NCBI GenBank assembly: GCA_017460915.1
Contig: JAFUAA010000049.1
Span: 330,547 to 394,546, forward strand
Origin: Bacteroidales bacterium
GTDB taxonomy: Bacteria; Bacteroidota; Bacteroidia; Bacteroidales; F082
Direction of reading: 5' to 3'
DNA: 64,000 nt
The notes under the pieces were generated by a model, which worked only from the letters and a program-made list of their open reading frames with translations, ran no database searches and was not told the DNA's origin. Below, piece by piece: positions 17,076 through 26,542 of the stretch. The stretch's first letter is position 1, and each line of letters starts with the position of its first letter. Position numbers and translations under genes: made by a program.

Positions 17076-20000
17076 TTATTTTTTGATGATGACTTTCTTT
17101 GCAACGGTGCCTTCCTTGCTGGTTGCCACAAAGAAATAGACACCATCGACGGGCTCATTCATTTGGTAGATATACGAACTCGGACCGTTGATGTTGTCGG
17201 TCTCGAATTGGTCGATGAGGGCGCCTTTCATGTCGTAGACCTTCACTTTGGTCTTACCTGTGAGGTAATCGAAGTTGAGGGTCATTTGTCCGTTGTTGGG
17301 GTTGGGCACGACGCTAAAGTCGGCGGGGCTGCTTTCTTTTTCTTCCACGCCATAGAACGAGGAAAGAAGCCAGTATTTTTGCTCAACGCCGGCATCCTGT
17401 GTGCAACGGTTGAAGGCATGGGCTTTCAGCCAGATGGTGTCTTCCACACGGTTGAGGACATACACCTTACAGCATTTGCCCTTCTCTCCAAAGGGTTCAA
17501 GTATCCAGTCGGGGGCTTCGTTGCAGGTCCAGACAACCGTGTCCCAATGGCAGTTGGGGTTCATGTCCCACAGGTTGAAGTCATACGAGTTGATTTGGAA
17601 CTCGGTGGAGGTGATGACCCAGTGCGGCGTGACGTTTTCGGCATCCATCGGGTAGATTGCGGTAGGCGTTGGGGTGTATTCGAACTGCAAATTCAAAGTG
17701 ACGAGACTGTCGCAATCGGCTTGGTTCTTGTAGGTCCTGTGATAGGTACCCGACATGTTGTAGATGGGATCTTCATGGTCGGTGTAAACGATTTCATGGT
17801 CTCCGGGATCCCAGAAGTATTCGTCGCACAATTCTTGAAGGGGAAGGTCGTTTTCGTCGTGATCGTAGATGCTGAGATAAAGAGTGACTTCGCTGTCGCA
17901 TCCGAAGCTGTTGACGTAATGGTGCGTGTAAACGGTGCTTTCGTTGAAGGTCATGTCCACGTTATAGTTGTCGTCTTTCCAACGGTAGGTGTCGCAGCTG
18001 GTAACCCTTTCTTCGAGGTTGTAGCTTGGCCTCAATTCGAGATTGAGCACGATGGTGCTGTCGCACGAGCCTGCCACGTGAAGAGTGTCATAATAAACGC
18101 CTGTCTCGTAGTAGGTTGTCCCATTCGACGGCCATGTGTATTGTTCGGCGCAAAGCGAAACGTTGTATGTCTTGGAATTGTATTCGGCTTCTTCTACGGT
18201 AAGGAAAACGATGCTGTCGCAACCATGAAGGGTTTCGAATACCAAGATATTCGGGAAGGGACTGGGCGGAAAATATGTGTCAAGCGGGGCGAAGTAGTAG
18301 CCCGGACCACCTTCGCAAGTGGATTCAACGAGTTCGATTTCGTAGGAAGGGTCTTGTGTGAGGTTAAGTCTGATGATGCTGTCGCAGCCGTTGACGGTTT
18401 CGAGTGTGTGGTAATAAATGCCCGAACCGGTGAGCTGTTCACCGAAAAAGTCGTACGGGTCGCCTTCGCAGAAGCGGTCCGAAATCGGGGTCTCAAACAC
18501 TTCGTGGTGGGTAAGGTGCAAGTGGATGGTGCTGTCGCAACCGTATTGCGTGGGGACAACATGGTCGTAGGTGCCTTCTGCATTCAGCAGTTCACCGAAG
18601 AAGTTGTAAGTGTCGTCGGGGCAGATGGTTGCACTGATGTCCGACTCGGTGTGCGGATGGACGAAAACGGTGACGCTGACGTCTTGTGCGGAAAGCCCGT
18701 CGCTAACGTGGCAAGTGTAGGTGGTCTGTCCCAAAGGAGGCGTGGCCACCGGGTCTTGAATGTTGGGATTGTTGAGCGTGTTGGCGGGTGCCCAAGCGAA
18801 AGTGTAGTTGCCCGTTCCGCCCGAAGGCATGGCATGGAGCGTGGTGGACTCGCCTTCGCAAAGGTCGTTGTTGTCGGCGGCGGCTTGGGCGAACATGTTG
18901 GAGCCTTCGATAGTTACGGTGACTTGCGTCGAACCGGTGCAGTTGCCTTGGGGGTTGGTGACGGTGCAGGTGAAGGTGGTGGTTTGTTGCAGCGCGATGG
19001 TTTGCGTGGTTTGGTTGTTGGGATTGACCACCTTGTCGGCGGGCTCCCAGTGGAAGTTGAACGTGCCTGTGGTTCCGGCATTGGCTGTCAAAGTGGCCAC
19101 TCCACCGTAGATAACGATGTTGGGCTGCGCAGTGGCGGTGGGGGCGGGGGTGGCATTGACGGGTACGGTTTGCGTACGCGAACCAGTGCAGTTGCCGTTA
19201 CCAATGCCGACAGTGTGGGTCACTTGGTAGTTGCCTGCCTGGGCGTAGGTGTGGCTAACGGTTTGCCCGTTGCCGGTCTGTCCGTCGCCGAAGTCCCATT
19301 GGTAGCTGCTGATGGTCTGTCCGGCAGGAGCCGTGGCGGTACTGGTGAATTGCGTCGGGTTGCCTTTGCACACGGTGGTGTAGTTGAAGTTGGATGTGGG
19401 TTGGCCGTAGACGGTCACCGTTTGGGTCTTTTCGCTGGTGCAGTGGCCGCCGCACGAAACGGTCAGCGTCACTTGATAGGTGCCGGCGTTGGCATAGGTA
19501 TGCGTAGTGGTTTGTCCTGTTCCCGTCTGGCCGTCGCCGAAGTTCCATTGGTAGCTTTGGATGGTCTGTCCGGCCGGATTGGTGGTGGAGGTGCTGGTGA
19601 ATTGTGTCGCTGTGCCTACGCAAACGGTAGTGTAATTGAAGTTGGCGGTCGGCATAGGGTAGATGACCACCTCGGTGGTGGCGCTATTGGTGGCGCTGCC
19701 TAAGGTGATGGTGCAGGTGTAGGTGCCGGCCATGTTCAAGGTGCAGTTGGGACGGGTGGGGTTCTGCTGGTTGGAGGTGAAGCCGCTGGGACCCGTCCAG
19801 CTGTAGGAAGCGCCAGCTTGTCCGTTGGCAGTCAAGTTGATGGTTTCGCCCACGCAGTAGGGGCCGCTGTTGTCGACCAAAGGAGGCAGGATGCCGCAGT
19901 TGGTGGTGCCGGTGCCAGCCACCTTACTGAAGGAAATGTCGCACGATTGGTTGGAATAGTTGGTAATGACCAAAATGAAATAGTCGCCCGTTTGTGCCGA

Positions 20001-20735
20001 GGCCGGAATCAGGCAGTGTTCGGTGTCACTGGCAGAATAGCTGCAACTTACCACTTTGTCGCTGGTCAAGCCGTAAGGGCAAGGAGAGGAAGGGTCGCTA
20101 AATGGCCCCCAACAGCAGAAGTCGATGTCGACGCTTGGCGTGCTGTACATGTAGATGTCGATATTGCCTGGGTTGTCAATCTGGAGGTAATACCAGGCAG
20201 GGTTGGGCTGCGAATTGAGACAGTCATAATAAGGCCCCGACTCGCCAGGATTGGCATACGTGCTGGCTGGGAATTGATACATGCCGTTGTCGGTGCAGAA
20301 CGGGTCGGCATTGGCGCAGGTACTGTTATCCCTTGAGCGACTGTAGTACTCCATCATCACTGAGTTGGCAAATTCCGTTGGCAATTCGGTCTTGTATTCA
20401 CGGGCCACTTCTGAGGCTTGCACTTTGTCCATTCTCGAAAAGTCGATGGCGTTTTGTTCGCGGAAGTCGGCAAAGGCCTCTTTCAAGTCAATTCCGTCGT
20501 AGGCTTCGTTGGTACTGATGACGAAAACGCCGTCGCGTTCGCCTGTGATGAGGTCGAAACGTCCATCGGACATCAGGTTGTAGAGGAAAAAGACGCGCTC
20601 GTCGAAAAGGGCAATGTTGGTCATGTCAAAGCTGATTGTGGGCTGATTTTCCATTGTTGTCTGATACTGTGCATTCAGTCTCGTTGGCAGGATGAGCATG
20701 AGCATCATGCAGGTGAATAGGGTAAATCTTTTCAT
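17076..20735 (-). CDS. Large T9SS surface protein with Ig-like, two PKD and six GCDS repeats
   Basis: 1219 residues. Signal peptide to residue 22; an N-terminal region whose middle (ADPFCTDNG, DIDFCCWGPFSDPSSPCPYG) resembles a secreted beta-sandwich; an Ig-like domain (about 283-358, GPYCVGETINL and YSWTGPSGF); two PKD domains (about 360-447 and 450-535, each with WNFGDGQTG or WDFGDGQTG); six GCDS-type repeats; the shared module; and a T9SS sorting domain ending VAKKVIIKK. The N-terminal architecture is shared with the next gene rather than with the two before it, so the array is two pairs. Confidence 0.87.
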   Translation of the reverse strand: MKRFTLFTCMMLMLILPTRLNAQYQTTMENQPTISFDMTNIALFDERVFFLYNLMSDGRFDLITGERDGVFVISTNEAYDGIDLKEAFADFREQNAIDFSRMDKVQASEVAREYKTELPTEFANSVMMEYYSRSRDNSTCANADPFCTDNGMYQFPASTYANPGESGPYYDCLNSQPNPAWYYLQIDNPGNIDIYMYSTPSVDIDFCCWGPFSDPSSPCPYGLTSDKVVSCSYSASDTEHCLIPASAQTGDYFILVITNYSNQSCDISFSKVAGTGTTNCGILPPLVDNSGPYCVGETINLTANGQAGASYSWTGPSGFTSNQQNPTRPNCTLNMAGTYTCTITLGSATNSATTEVVIYPMPTANFNYTTVCVGTATQFTSTSTTNPAGQTIQSYQWNFGDGQTGTGQTTTHTYANAGTYQVTLTVSCGGHCTSEKTQTVTVYGQPTSNFNYTTVCKGNPTQFTSTATAPAGQTISSYQWDFGDGQTGNGQTVSHTYAQAGNYQVTHTVGIGNGNCTGSRTQTVPVNATPAPTATAQPNIVIYGGVATLTANAGTTGTFNFHWEPADKVVNPNNQTTQTIALQQTTTFTCTVTNPQGNCTGSTQVTVTIEGSNMFAQAAADNNDLCEGESTTLHAMPSGGTGNYTFAWAPANTLNNPNIQDPVATPPLGQTTYTCHVSDGLSAQDVSVTVFVHPHTESDISATICPDDTYNFFGELLNAEGTYDHVVPTQYGCDSTIHLHLTHHEVFETPISDRFCEGDPYDFFGEQLTGSGIYYHTLETVNGCDSIIRLNLTQDPSYEIELVESTCEGGPGYYFAPLDTYFPPSPFPNILVFETLHGCDSIVFLTVEEAEYNSKTYNVSLCAEQYTWPSNGTTYYETGVYYDTLHVAGSCDSTIVLNLELRPSYNLEERVTSCDTYRWKDDNYNVDMTFNESTVYTHHYVNSFGCDSEVTLYLSIYDHDENDLPLQELCDEYFWDPGDHEIVYTDHEDPIYNMSGTYHRTYKNQADCDSLVTLNLQFEYTPTPTAIYPMDAENVTPHWVITSTEFQINSYDFNLWDMNPNCHWDTVVWTCNEAPDWILEPFGEKGKCCKVYVLNRVEDTIWLKAHAFNRCTQDAGVEQKYWLLSSFYGVEEKESSPADFSVVPNPNNGQMTLNFDYLTGKTKVKVYDMKGALIDQFETDNINGPSSYIYQMNEPVDGVYFFVATSKEGTVAKKVIIKK

Positions 20736-20772
20736 GTTGGTTATTTTAGAAGGTTATTTATTGATTTGTTTC

Positions 20773-23397
20773 TTATTGTTGAACGACCACTTTCTTGGCC
20801 ATCGTGCCTTCCTTGCCGGTGGCCACGAAGAAATAGATGCCGTTGGTTGCTTGCTTCATTTGATATTCGTATGTGCTGAGCCCGTCGCCGTTGAAGGTCT
20901 CAAACTGGTCGATGAGCGAGCCGCGCATGTCGTAAACCTTCACGTCGACTTTGCTGGTGAGGCGCTCGAAGTTCAAGGTCATTTGTCCGTTGTTGGGGTT
21001 GGGCAGCACGTTGAAGTCAAAGGTCTCTGAACCTGTCGAAGGGCCGTTTTCATCCACACCATAGAACGAGCAGACGAACCAATATCTTTGCGAGACTCCT
21101 TCATCAGGGGTGCAACGGTTGAAGGCGGTGGCCCTCAGCCAAACGGTGTCTTCCATGTGGTTGAGCACCGTCATGCGGCAGCTCTGGCCCTTGTTGCCAA
21201 AGGGCTCGATAATCCAATCGGCGTTGTTTTCGAAGCTCCATGTAACGGTGTCCCAATGGCAGTGGGGGTTGGTGTCCCAAAGGTGGAATTCGTAGGTGTT
21301 GATTTGGAACTCGGTGGCGGTGACCACCCAGTGCGGTGCTGTGTTTTCGGGGTCGGTGGGATAGATGGGCGTAGGTGAGGGCGTGTATTCGAAGTGCACT
21401 TCCATCGTGACGATGCTGTCGCAGTCGGCATGGTTCCTATAGGTCCTGTGGTAAAGGCCCGATTCGGTATAAACCAATCCTTCGTGGTCGCTTTCGATGA
21501 TTTCGTGCCCCATGGGATCCCAAAAATACGCATCGCAGTTTTCGGTATCGGGAACGGTGAAGTTGCTTTCTTCAGGGTAGTTGATGCCCAGATGGAGTGT
21601 GACGATGCTGTCGCAACCGTGGATGGTTTGCAGGGTGTGATGGTAAGTGCCTATTTCACTTATTTGTTGCCCAAAGAAGTTGTAGGACGTGCCTTCGCAA
21701 ATGGTCTGATGGATTTCGGAGGCCTCTTGGGGATGTACGGTGATGCTCACACTGACCTCGGCCTCGACGATGCCATCGCTGACGAGGCAGGTGTAGATGG
21801 TGGTGCCCAATTCGGGCGAAGCTACAGGGTTTTGGATGTTGGGGTCGCTCAAGCTGTTGGCGGGCGACCAATTGTAGGTGTAATTGCCCGTTCCGGCCAC
21901 AGGCACGGCATGCAACGTGGTAGAGCTGCCTTCACAAATCTCGTCTTGGTCGGCAGTGGCGGTGGCGGTCATGTTGGAACCGGCCATGACGACGGTGAGT
22001 TGTGTCGAGTTGACGCAGTCGCCGTCGACGTTGGTGACGGTCACGGTGTAGGTTTGGGTTTCAATCAGCGCGACGGTCTGGGTGGTTGGGCTGTTGGGGT
22101 CGACCACCATGTCGGCGGGTTCCCAATGGTAGTTGAAGTTGCCTTCGGCGCCGGGGTTGGCGGTGATGGTGGCCACGCCGCCATATTGCACCGAGGCGGG
22201 ATTGGCGCTGGTTTCGGGTTCGGGTGTGGCATAAATCACGACCTCGGTGGAGCCCGAAGTGGTTTGGTCGTCGACGGTGGTGACGCAAGTGTAGGTGCCT
22301 GCCATGGCCATGGTGCAGTCGGTGAGGACGGGATTCTGTTGGTTGGAGGTGAAACCGTCAGGGCCGGTCCAGCTGTAGGTGGCACCGGCTTGTGTGGTCA
22401 CCGTCAGGTTGATAGTCTCTCCAGTGCAATAAGGGCCGTCGTTGTTGGCGATGCCAGGCAAGATGCCGCAGTCGGTGGTGCCAGGCCCCGAGTTCTCGGT
22501 CTTGGTGAACGAAATTGTGCAGGGCTGGCGAGAGTAATTGGTGATCATCAGGATATAGTATTCACCGACTTCAGGGGTGTGTTCATAGATGGTGCCGTGA
22601 CCTGCATCGTGAATGTGTTCGCTTTCGGGATAGCCTAAGTAAATGTCTTCGGAGTAGGATGAAGAGTAGTTGCAGTCGATGATTTTGCTCACTGTGAGTT
22701 GTGCGACGCAAGGCGAGACCGGGTCTTCGTAGGGACCCCACATGCAGAAGTCGATGTCTCGGTTGTCATTGTAATTGGGGTCGTGGCCTTCCATGTGGAT
22801 GATGAACTGCCCAGGCGTGTTGATTCTCATGTGATACCAGGCTGGACTATAGGAAGAACCGATGCAGCCATCATTCAAGGTCTCTCCTTCAAGTTGGTCG
22901 GCCGTTTGTTCTGATGTGGCGGCATCGAAGGTGATGACGTCAGAGGTACAGAACGGGTCGGAGTCGACGCAATGGTTGTTCTCTCGCGTGGCGCGGCTGA
23001 GGGCGAGGTCCATCGTTATCGAGGTGAAAGCCACGGGTGAGACGCCCGCTTTCCACACGGGGACGAGGTCGAAAATGTCGTTTTTCGAGAGGAGGGAAAA
23101 CAAGGCAAACGAGCGGTTGTATAGTTCCTCAAACTCGTCGAGGAAGTCGTCTTCGGCCTCGTCTGTGGAGGGGACGACGACGAACATGCCGTTTTCCTCT
23201 TCCGGAATCGCAGTGAAACGACTGTCTTGGCTGAGTTGGTACAGCAGGAACAGACGGAAGTCGTGGTTGTCGATGTTGAAGAAGTTGAGGCTGATGCCAT
23301 TGTCGGCGTAAGGCCAATAGGGGGACTGTGCCCATTGCTTTATGGGGATAATGATGGCTAATAGTATGATTGCCAATGTTTTATGGAAGGTTTTCAT
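20773..23397 (-). CDS. Large T9SS surface protein, paralogue of 17076-20735
   Basis: 874 residues with signal peptide (ending KQWAQ), the same N-terminal sandwich (DSDPFCTSD, DIDFCMWGPYEDPVSPC), one Ig-like domain (YSWTGPDGFTSNQQNP is almost identical to its neighbour), no PKD pair, two GCDS-type repeats, the shared module and a T9SS sorting domain ending MAKKVVVQQ. Compared with 17076-20735 it lacks the two PKD domains and four repeats, so the pair differs mainly by domain gain or loss. It is the most upstream gene of the array; a TATATTTG box lies 81 bases upstream. Confidence 0.87.
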   Translation of the reverse strand: MKTFHKTLAIILLAIIIPIKQWAQSPYWPYADNGISLNFFNIDNHDFRLFLLYQLSQDSRFTAIPEEENGMFVVVPSTDEAEDDFLDEFEELYNRSFALFSLLSKNDIFDLVPVWKAGVSPVAFTSITMDLALSRATRENNHCVDSDPFCTSDVITFDAATSEQTADQLEGETLNDGCIGSSYSPAWYHMRINTPGQFIIHMEGHDPNYNDNRDIDFCMWGPYEDPVSPCVAQLTVSKIIDCNYSSSYSEDIYLGYPESEHIHDAGHGTIYEHTPEVGEYYILMITNYSRQPCTISFTKTENSGPGTTDCGILPGIANNDGPYCTGETINLTVTTQAGATYSWTGPDGFTSNQQNPVLTDCTMAMAGTYTCVTTVDDQTTSGSTEVVIYATPEPETSANPASVQYGGVATITANPGAEGNFNYHWEPADMVVDPNSPTTQTVALIETQTYTVTVTNVDGDCVNSTQLTVVMAGSNMTATATADQDEICEGSSTTLHAVPVAGTGNYTYNWSPANSLSDPNIQNPVASPELGTTIYTCLVSDGIVEAEVSVSITVHPQEASEIHQTICEGTSYNFFGQQISEIGTYHHTLQTIHGCDSIVTLHLGINYPEESNFTVPDTENCDAYFWDPMGHEIIESDHEGLVYTESGLYHRTYRNHADCDSIVTMEVHFEYTPSPTPIYPTDPENTAPHWVVTATEFQINTYEFHLWDTNPHCHWDTVTWSFENNADWIIEPFGNKGQSCRMTVLNHMEDTVWLRATAFNRCTPDEGVSQRYWFVCSFYGVDENGPSTGSETFDFNVLPNPNNGQMTLNFERLTSKVDVKVYDMRGSLIDQFETFNGDGLSTYEYQMKQATNGIYFFVATGKEGTMAKKVVVQQ

Positions 23398-23477
23398 AGC
23401 GTTGTTTTGTGTTATTTTTCAGTTATTTGATGTCTTTTTTTCGTTCGTGATTTTGTCTTGAAGTACAAATGACCGTA

Positions 23478-23485
23478 CAAATATA
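23478..23485 (-). promoter_or_regulatory. Bacteroidota -7 box TATATTTG upstream of the surface-protein array
   Basis: On the minus strand 23485-23478 reads TATATTTG, matching TAnnTTTG. No TTG lies at the expected distance, so only the -7 element is supported. Confidence 0.45.
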
Positions 23486-23527
23486 GACAAATTCTTTGAA
23501 AAGAATGCAGTTGAACTAAAAAAAAAC

Positions 23528-23554
23528 AAAAAAAGCGGTTGAAGCCGCTTTTTT
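23528..23554 (-). terminator. Bidirectional intrinsic terminator
   Basis: An A-rich tract, GCGG (23535-23538), TTGAAG loop, CCGC (23545-23548), then a T tract. The A/T flanks let it work in either direction; on the minus strand it ends the gene at 23589-24886. Confidence 0.8.
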
Positions 23555-23588
23555 GGGATATAATATGCAATGGATAGTCAAAAAACAC

Positions 23589-24886
23589 TTATTCCTTCAC
23601 CACCTTGCGCACGCATTTCTTTCCTTCGCCGTCGGTGACGTTGACGAAGTAGACGCCTGCGGGCAGGTTGGCGATGTCGATTTGCAGCGTCTCGCCCTCG
23701 CCTTGCACCTTAGCCACGCGCTGGCCGAGCGTGTTTATGACCTCGGCTTGCTTCAGGTCTTTGCCCGTGATGGTGACGAGACCGTTGGTGGGGTTGGGGT
23801 GGATGGTGAAGAATTCCAACTCGGCTTGATGATTTTCTACGTAATAATTGGGCAAAGGAGTGACAGCATAGTGGATTTCTATCCGCTTAGCATCTCTTCT
23901 GCAAATGAAGTCGTTTTGCCTCTTGAGATGGCTTTCTGAAAAGACATAGAAGCCTGATTGCCAAGTTCCTTGTTCCCATTCTTCGTCATTCCATTTCTCG
24001 AAGTTGACAACAATTGGATTGCCCACTTCGTCCAGCTCATAGACGGCGCGGTTAGCGAATATGAAGGTTCCTTCTTGCCATGTTTTGATTTCCGCAAGGA
24101 CGAGATGTCCATTAGCATCATAGTTATATTCCAATGTTTTACTGTTAACCCATCCCGAACCATCCCATGTTTCAGTCAATAGGCTCTTGATGTGCCTGTC
24201 CCCGTCGTACGAATAGGTTTCCTTAATTGCTGGTTGTTCGTAAGGGTGTGATACTATACATGATAATACGCTGTCTTCATCGAAGGTGTTGGTCGCTTGG
24301 TTGAGTTGCAGCCAATCGCCCGATGTCCCATTCTTGAACCCTTCAGTCGTTATGGTGATTTCATTAGCTGTGTACCTGTAATTGGTACTTTTACATACTA
24401 TCAACTGGTCGCCTTTCAAGCCATAGGCCGTCTCTTTTTGGATTCTGTCCAAAACATCATATTCGTACAGTATGCTATCCTTAGTATAAAAAAGCTATCG
24501 GAATATTTTCGTACATAGGTTACGAGTTTTCCAGCATTATACATGTAGTCGCTGATGAAGCTCCCGGGGCGTGGGCCTGAGAACCCTTTTTTTATCATTT
24601 TGACTATATGATAATCTGAATCATACTCATAATTGGTATTAATCTGGATGGGAGGTACATTTCGCGCACATTCTCCTTTCATGTTGTCGTCGTCAAAATG
24701 CTCTTCACATTGGAGGAAAAGACCATTGACATCATATGTGTTGAATAATAGTAAGGAGTCTCCATCAATAATCGAATGGTTGGAGTATATCAGTATGGTG
24801 TCAGGTTGGTAGACATAGTTGTTTTGTGCAAAAGATGCAAACGAAAGCATTGCCATTGCTGCAAGAATTAATAATGTCTTTTTCGT
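23589..24886 (-). pseudogene. T9SS sorting-domain protein broken by a frameshift and a lost start codon
   Basis: Two overlapping frames (24854-24416 and 24452-23589) form one gene. Adding one T to the T6 run (plus-strand A6 at 24488-24493) joins them: SDSFF then YTKDSILYEYDVLDRIQKE. The product would be about 430 residues with repeated YxYD-type strands and a T9SS sorting domain (TIHPNPTNGLVTITG to RKVVKE). The signal peptide frame begins KKTLLILAAMAMLSFASFAQ, but the codon in front of it is ACG (24886-24884), where ATG is expected; the internal ATG at 24856 gives a shortened signal. Genuine decay, slippage-based switching or sequencing error are all possible. Confidence 0.72.
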
Positions 24887-26178
24887 AGGTTGATTTATTT
24901 GGAAATTAATGTTGACAATATTGTTTGTAAAGGTCTGAACTGGTTGGATTTGGAACAGAGATTACACGAGCGGAAAACGGGGTGTTGGCAGACAATTCAA
25001 AACCTGCCCCTAGAATAATATCTTGTTCGGCCCAAATTGCAGCTTTGGAGGAAATGTTGGCTTCGTAACCAGTACCGCCAAGTACAACATGTGGATATAC
25101 TTTAGATGATTCTTTGATGGGGTTTCTCTTGTCGTTGCATACCTCTATCAAGTGCCGACAAATGGCCTCTTCGGCATAACTTGCCGCGAAACTGAATGGT
25201 TGGACTTGAGACGGATTAGTGGCGGTATCAGACTTTGACTTCTTGTCGAGTTCGGCATTTCGCTTTTTTTTATAAATGACAAGAAAAGAGATGGAACCGA
25301 GCAATAAGGCCAAGGCAATCCCTCCGATAACAAAGGCGTTTGGTTTCACGGCTTCGTTCTGTTGATGCAATTGCCATGCATTTTCTTGTTTTGATTGTTC
25401 ATATTCATTGCAAAGTTCAGCCAACCAGGATTTCAAGTGACTGTTGTTCTCGTTCAAGTTGGCAAAAGGAACCAGAAATTCGGCAAATTCGTACGCTTCG
25501 GAGTCTTTGCCTTGAACTTTGCAAATTTTTACCAACCATTCGGCCGCCTGTTTCTTTGTATCGCGGCTTTCTGAATCGTTAAACACTACACTTAGATACT
25601 TGAAAGCAGAATCCAATTGTGATTCATGGAAGAAGATGTCGCCTATCGACAGGCAACGTGAATGGTATTCTTTGTCGCTATTGGATAGAGCAAGCAACTG
25701 GTAGAATCGATGCAATGCCGTGTTGGCGTCTTTGTCTGTTTGGTATGACAAAAGTATTCGGTGTGCAGTTATGTCCCTATATAAAAGATTGTTTGTGTCG
25801 GGAAGGGCTTCGATACTTTTTTCGTAATATACACATGCACTATCATGGGACGACATCATGTCATGGTGTGAGCCGATTTCATCGAGTATCCAAGCAATGT
25901 GGCTTGACGACGAAGCGTATCTGTTGAAGAAAGCCAAAGATGATTTGGCGAAATGAACGGCTTGCTCGTGAAGATAAGTTTCCAACGCCTTCAAATATTC
26001 CTTGCATGCCTCCACAACGCTGTCGCGCTCGTCCCACACCGCATGTGTCCGCCAACGCCAATAGCGAATCAAAATATGCCACGGTCTGTCGCAATTCGGT
26101 GCGGTTGTCCTGCCCGTAGTCGTTTTTGTACAGCAATTCGGCCAACAGCAATTGGGCGTAATGGTCGTTGTAGGTGGT

Positions 26179-26204
26179 GGAGACGCAAGATTTTGCGTCT
26201 CTAC
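26179..26204. repeat. Interspersed palindrome (GGAGACGCAA/TTGCGTCTC) inside a coding sequence
   Basis: GGAGACGCAAGA followed by TTTTGCGTCTCTAC; the arms GAGACGCAA and TTGCGTCTC pair perfectly. It is read in frame in the TPR lipoprotein remnant as part of CRDAKSCVS. Confidence 0.8.
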
Positions 26205-26296
26205 AGGTCCAATAATCCAGCAGCACCGCCAGCGCGCTGGCGGGTCGCTGCCACATCAGGCTGTCGATGGCCTGCAATGCCGGGTCGACATAGGTT

Positions 26297-26322
26297 GGAG
26301 ACGTAACATTTTGCGTCTCTAC
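26297..26322. repeat. Second in-gene copy of the same palindrome
   Basis: GGAGACGTAACA followed by TTTTGCGTCTCTAC; the left arm has one change against the copy at 26179. It falls just after the lipoprotein cysteine of the TPR remnant, encoding VETQNVTS. Confidence 0.8.
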
Positions 26323-26408
26323 AGGGTGGTTGCAGGCCGAAAACGCCAACATACACGACAGAAACACTATGGGAAACCAGCGTTTCATGCCTGCAAAAAT
26401 AATAAAAA

Positions 26409-26470
26409 GAACACGGATTCGTCAGATTTTCACGGAAAAAACTCCGTGTCCATCCGTGGAATCCGTGTTC
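26409..26470. repeat. Interspersed palindromic element with GAACACGGATTC ends
   Basis: GAACACGGATTC (26409-26420) and GAATCCGTGTTC (26459-26470) are perfect inverted ends of a 62-base element with internal CACGG/CCGTG pairs. It lies in the spacer between the TPR remnant and rnfA. Confidence 0.75.
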
Positions 26471-26476
26471 CACACA

Positions 26477-26525
26477 GTCCCGTAGGGACGGCATATCGGT
26501 AAGCAGGCGACGTGAGTCCCTGCTT
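26477..26525. repeat. Third copy of the GTCCCGTAGGGACG element
   Basis: GTCCCGTAGGGACG, 12 bases, GCAGGCG (26477-26509) matches the pair at 9016-9157. Its end forms a hairpin AAGCAGG (26501-26507) with CCTGCTT (26519-26525), which lies 18 bases beyond the rnfA stop and could end the rnf transcript. Confidence 0.7.
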
Positions 26526-26542
26526 TTACACATGCGTAGCAC

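Larger units (their letters stand above)
24906..26388 (-). pseudogene. Frameshifted, possibly chimeric TPR lipoprotein gene
   Basis: The 5' frame (26388-25879) starts with a lipoprotein signal (MLAFSACNHP) and the Bacteroidales TPR-protein opening VDPALQAIDSLMW; the frame is lost near 26050, and the second frame (to 24906) continues with ERDSVVEACKEYLKALE, TPR-like helices, a transmembrane segment (about 25330-25270, ALALLLGSISFLVIYKKK) and SYAEEAICRHLIEVC. In the family as I recall it, a helix-turn-helix tail follows. Here the end reads ISSKAAIWAEQDIILGAGF, which looks like the tail of an unrelated secreted protein, suggesting recombination. Two palindromic repeats sit inside the 5' part, in frame. 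Confidence 0.65.

Noticed and set aside
16926-19703. Long plus-strand ORF (925 aa)
   Set aside because: It lies opposite two clear T9SS genes; composition is typical of an antisense shadow and no domain or promoter supports it.
21394-22638. Plus-strand ORF of 414 aa
   Set aside because: Antisense to the repeat-rich surface protein; glycine/valine-rich shadow translation only.
11157-23397. Non-ribosomal or toxin-type giant genes
   Set aside because: The size comes from PKD, Ig-like and GCDS repeats with sorting domains; no toxin or synthetase motif was seen.
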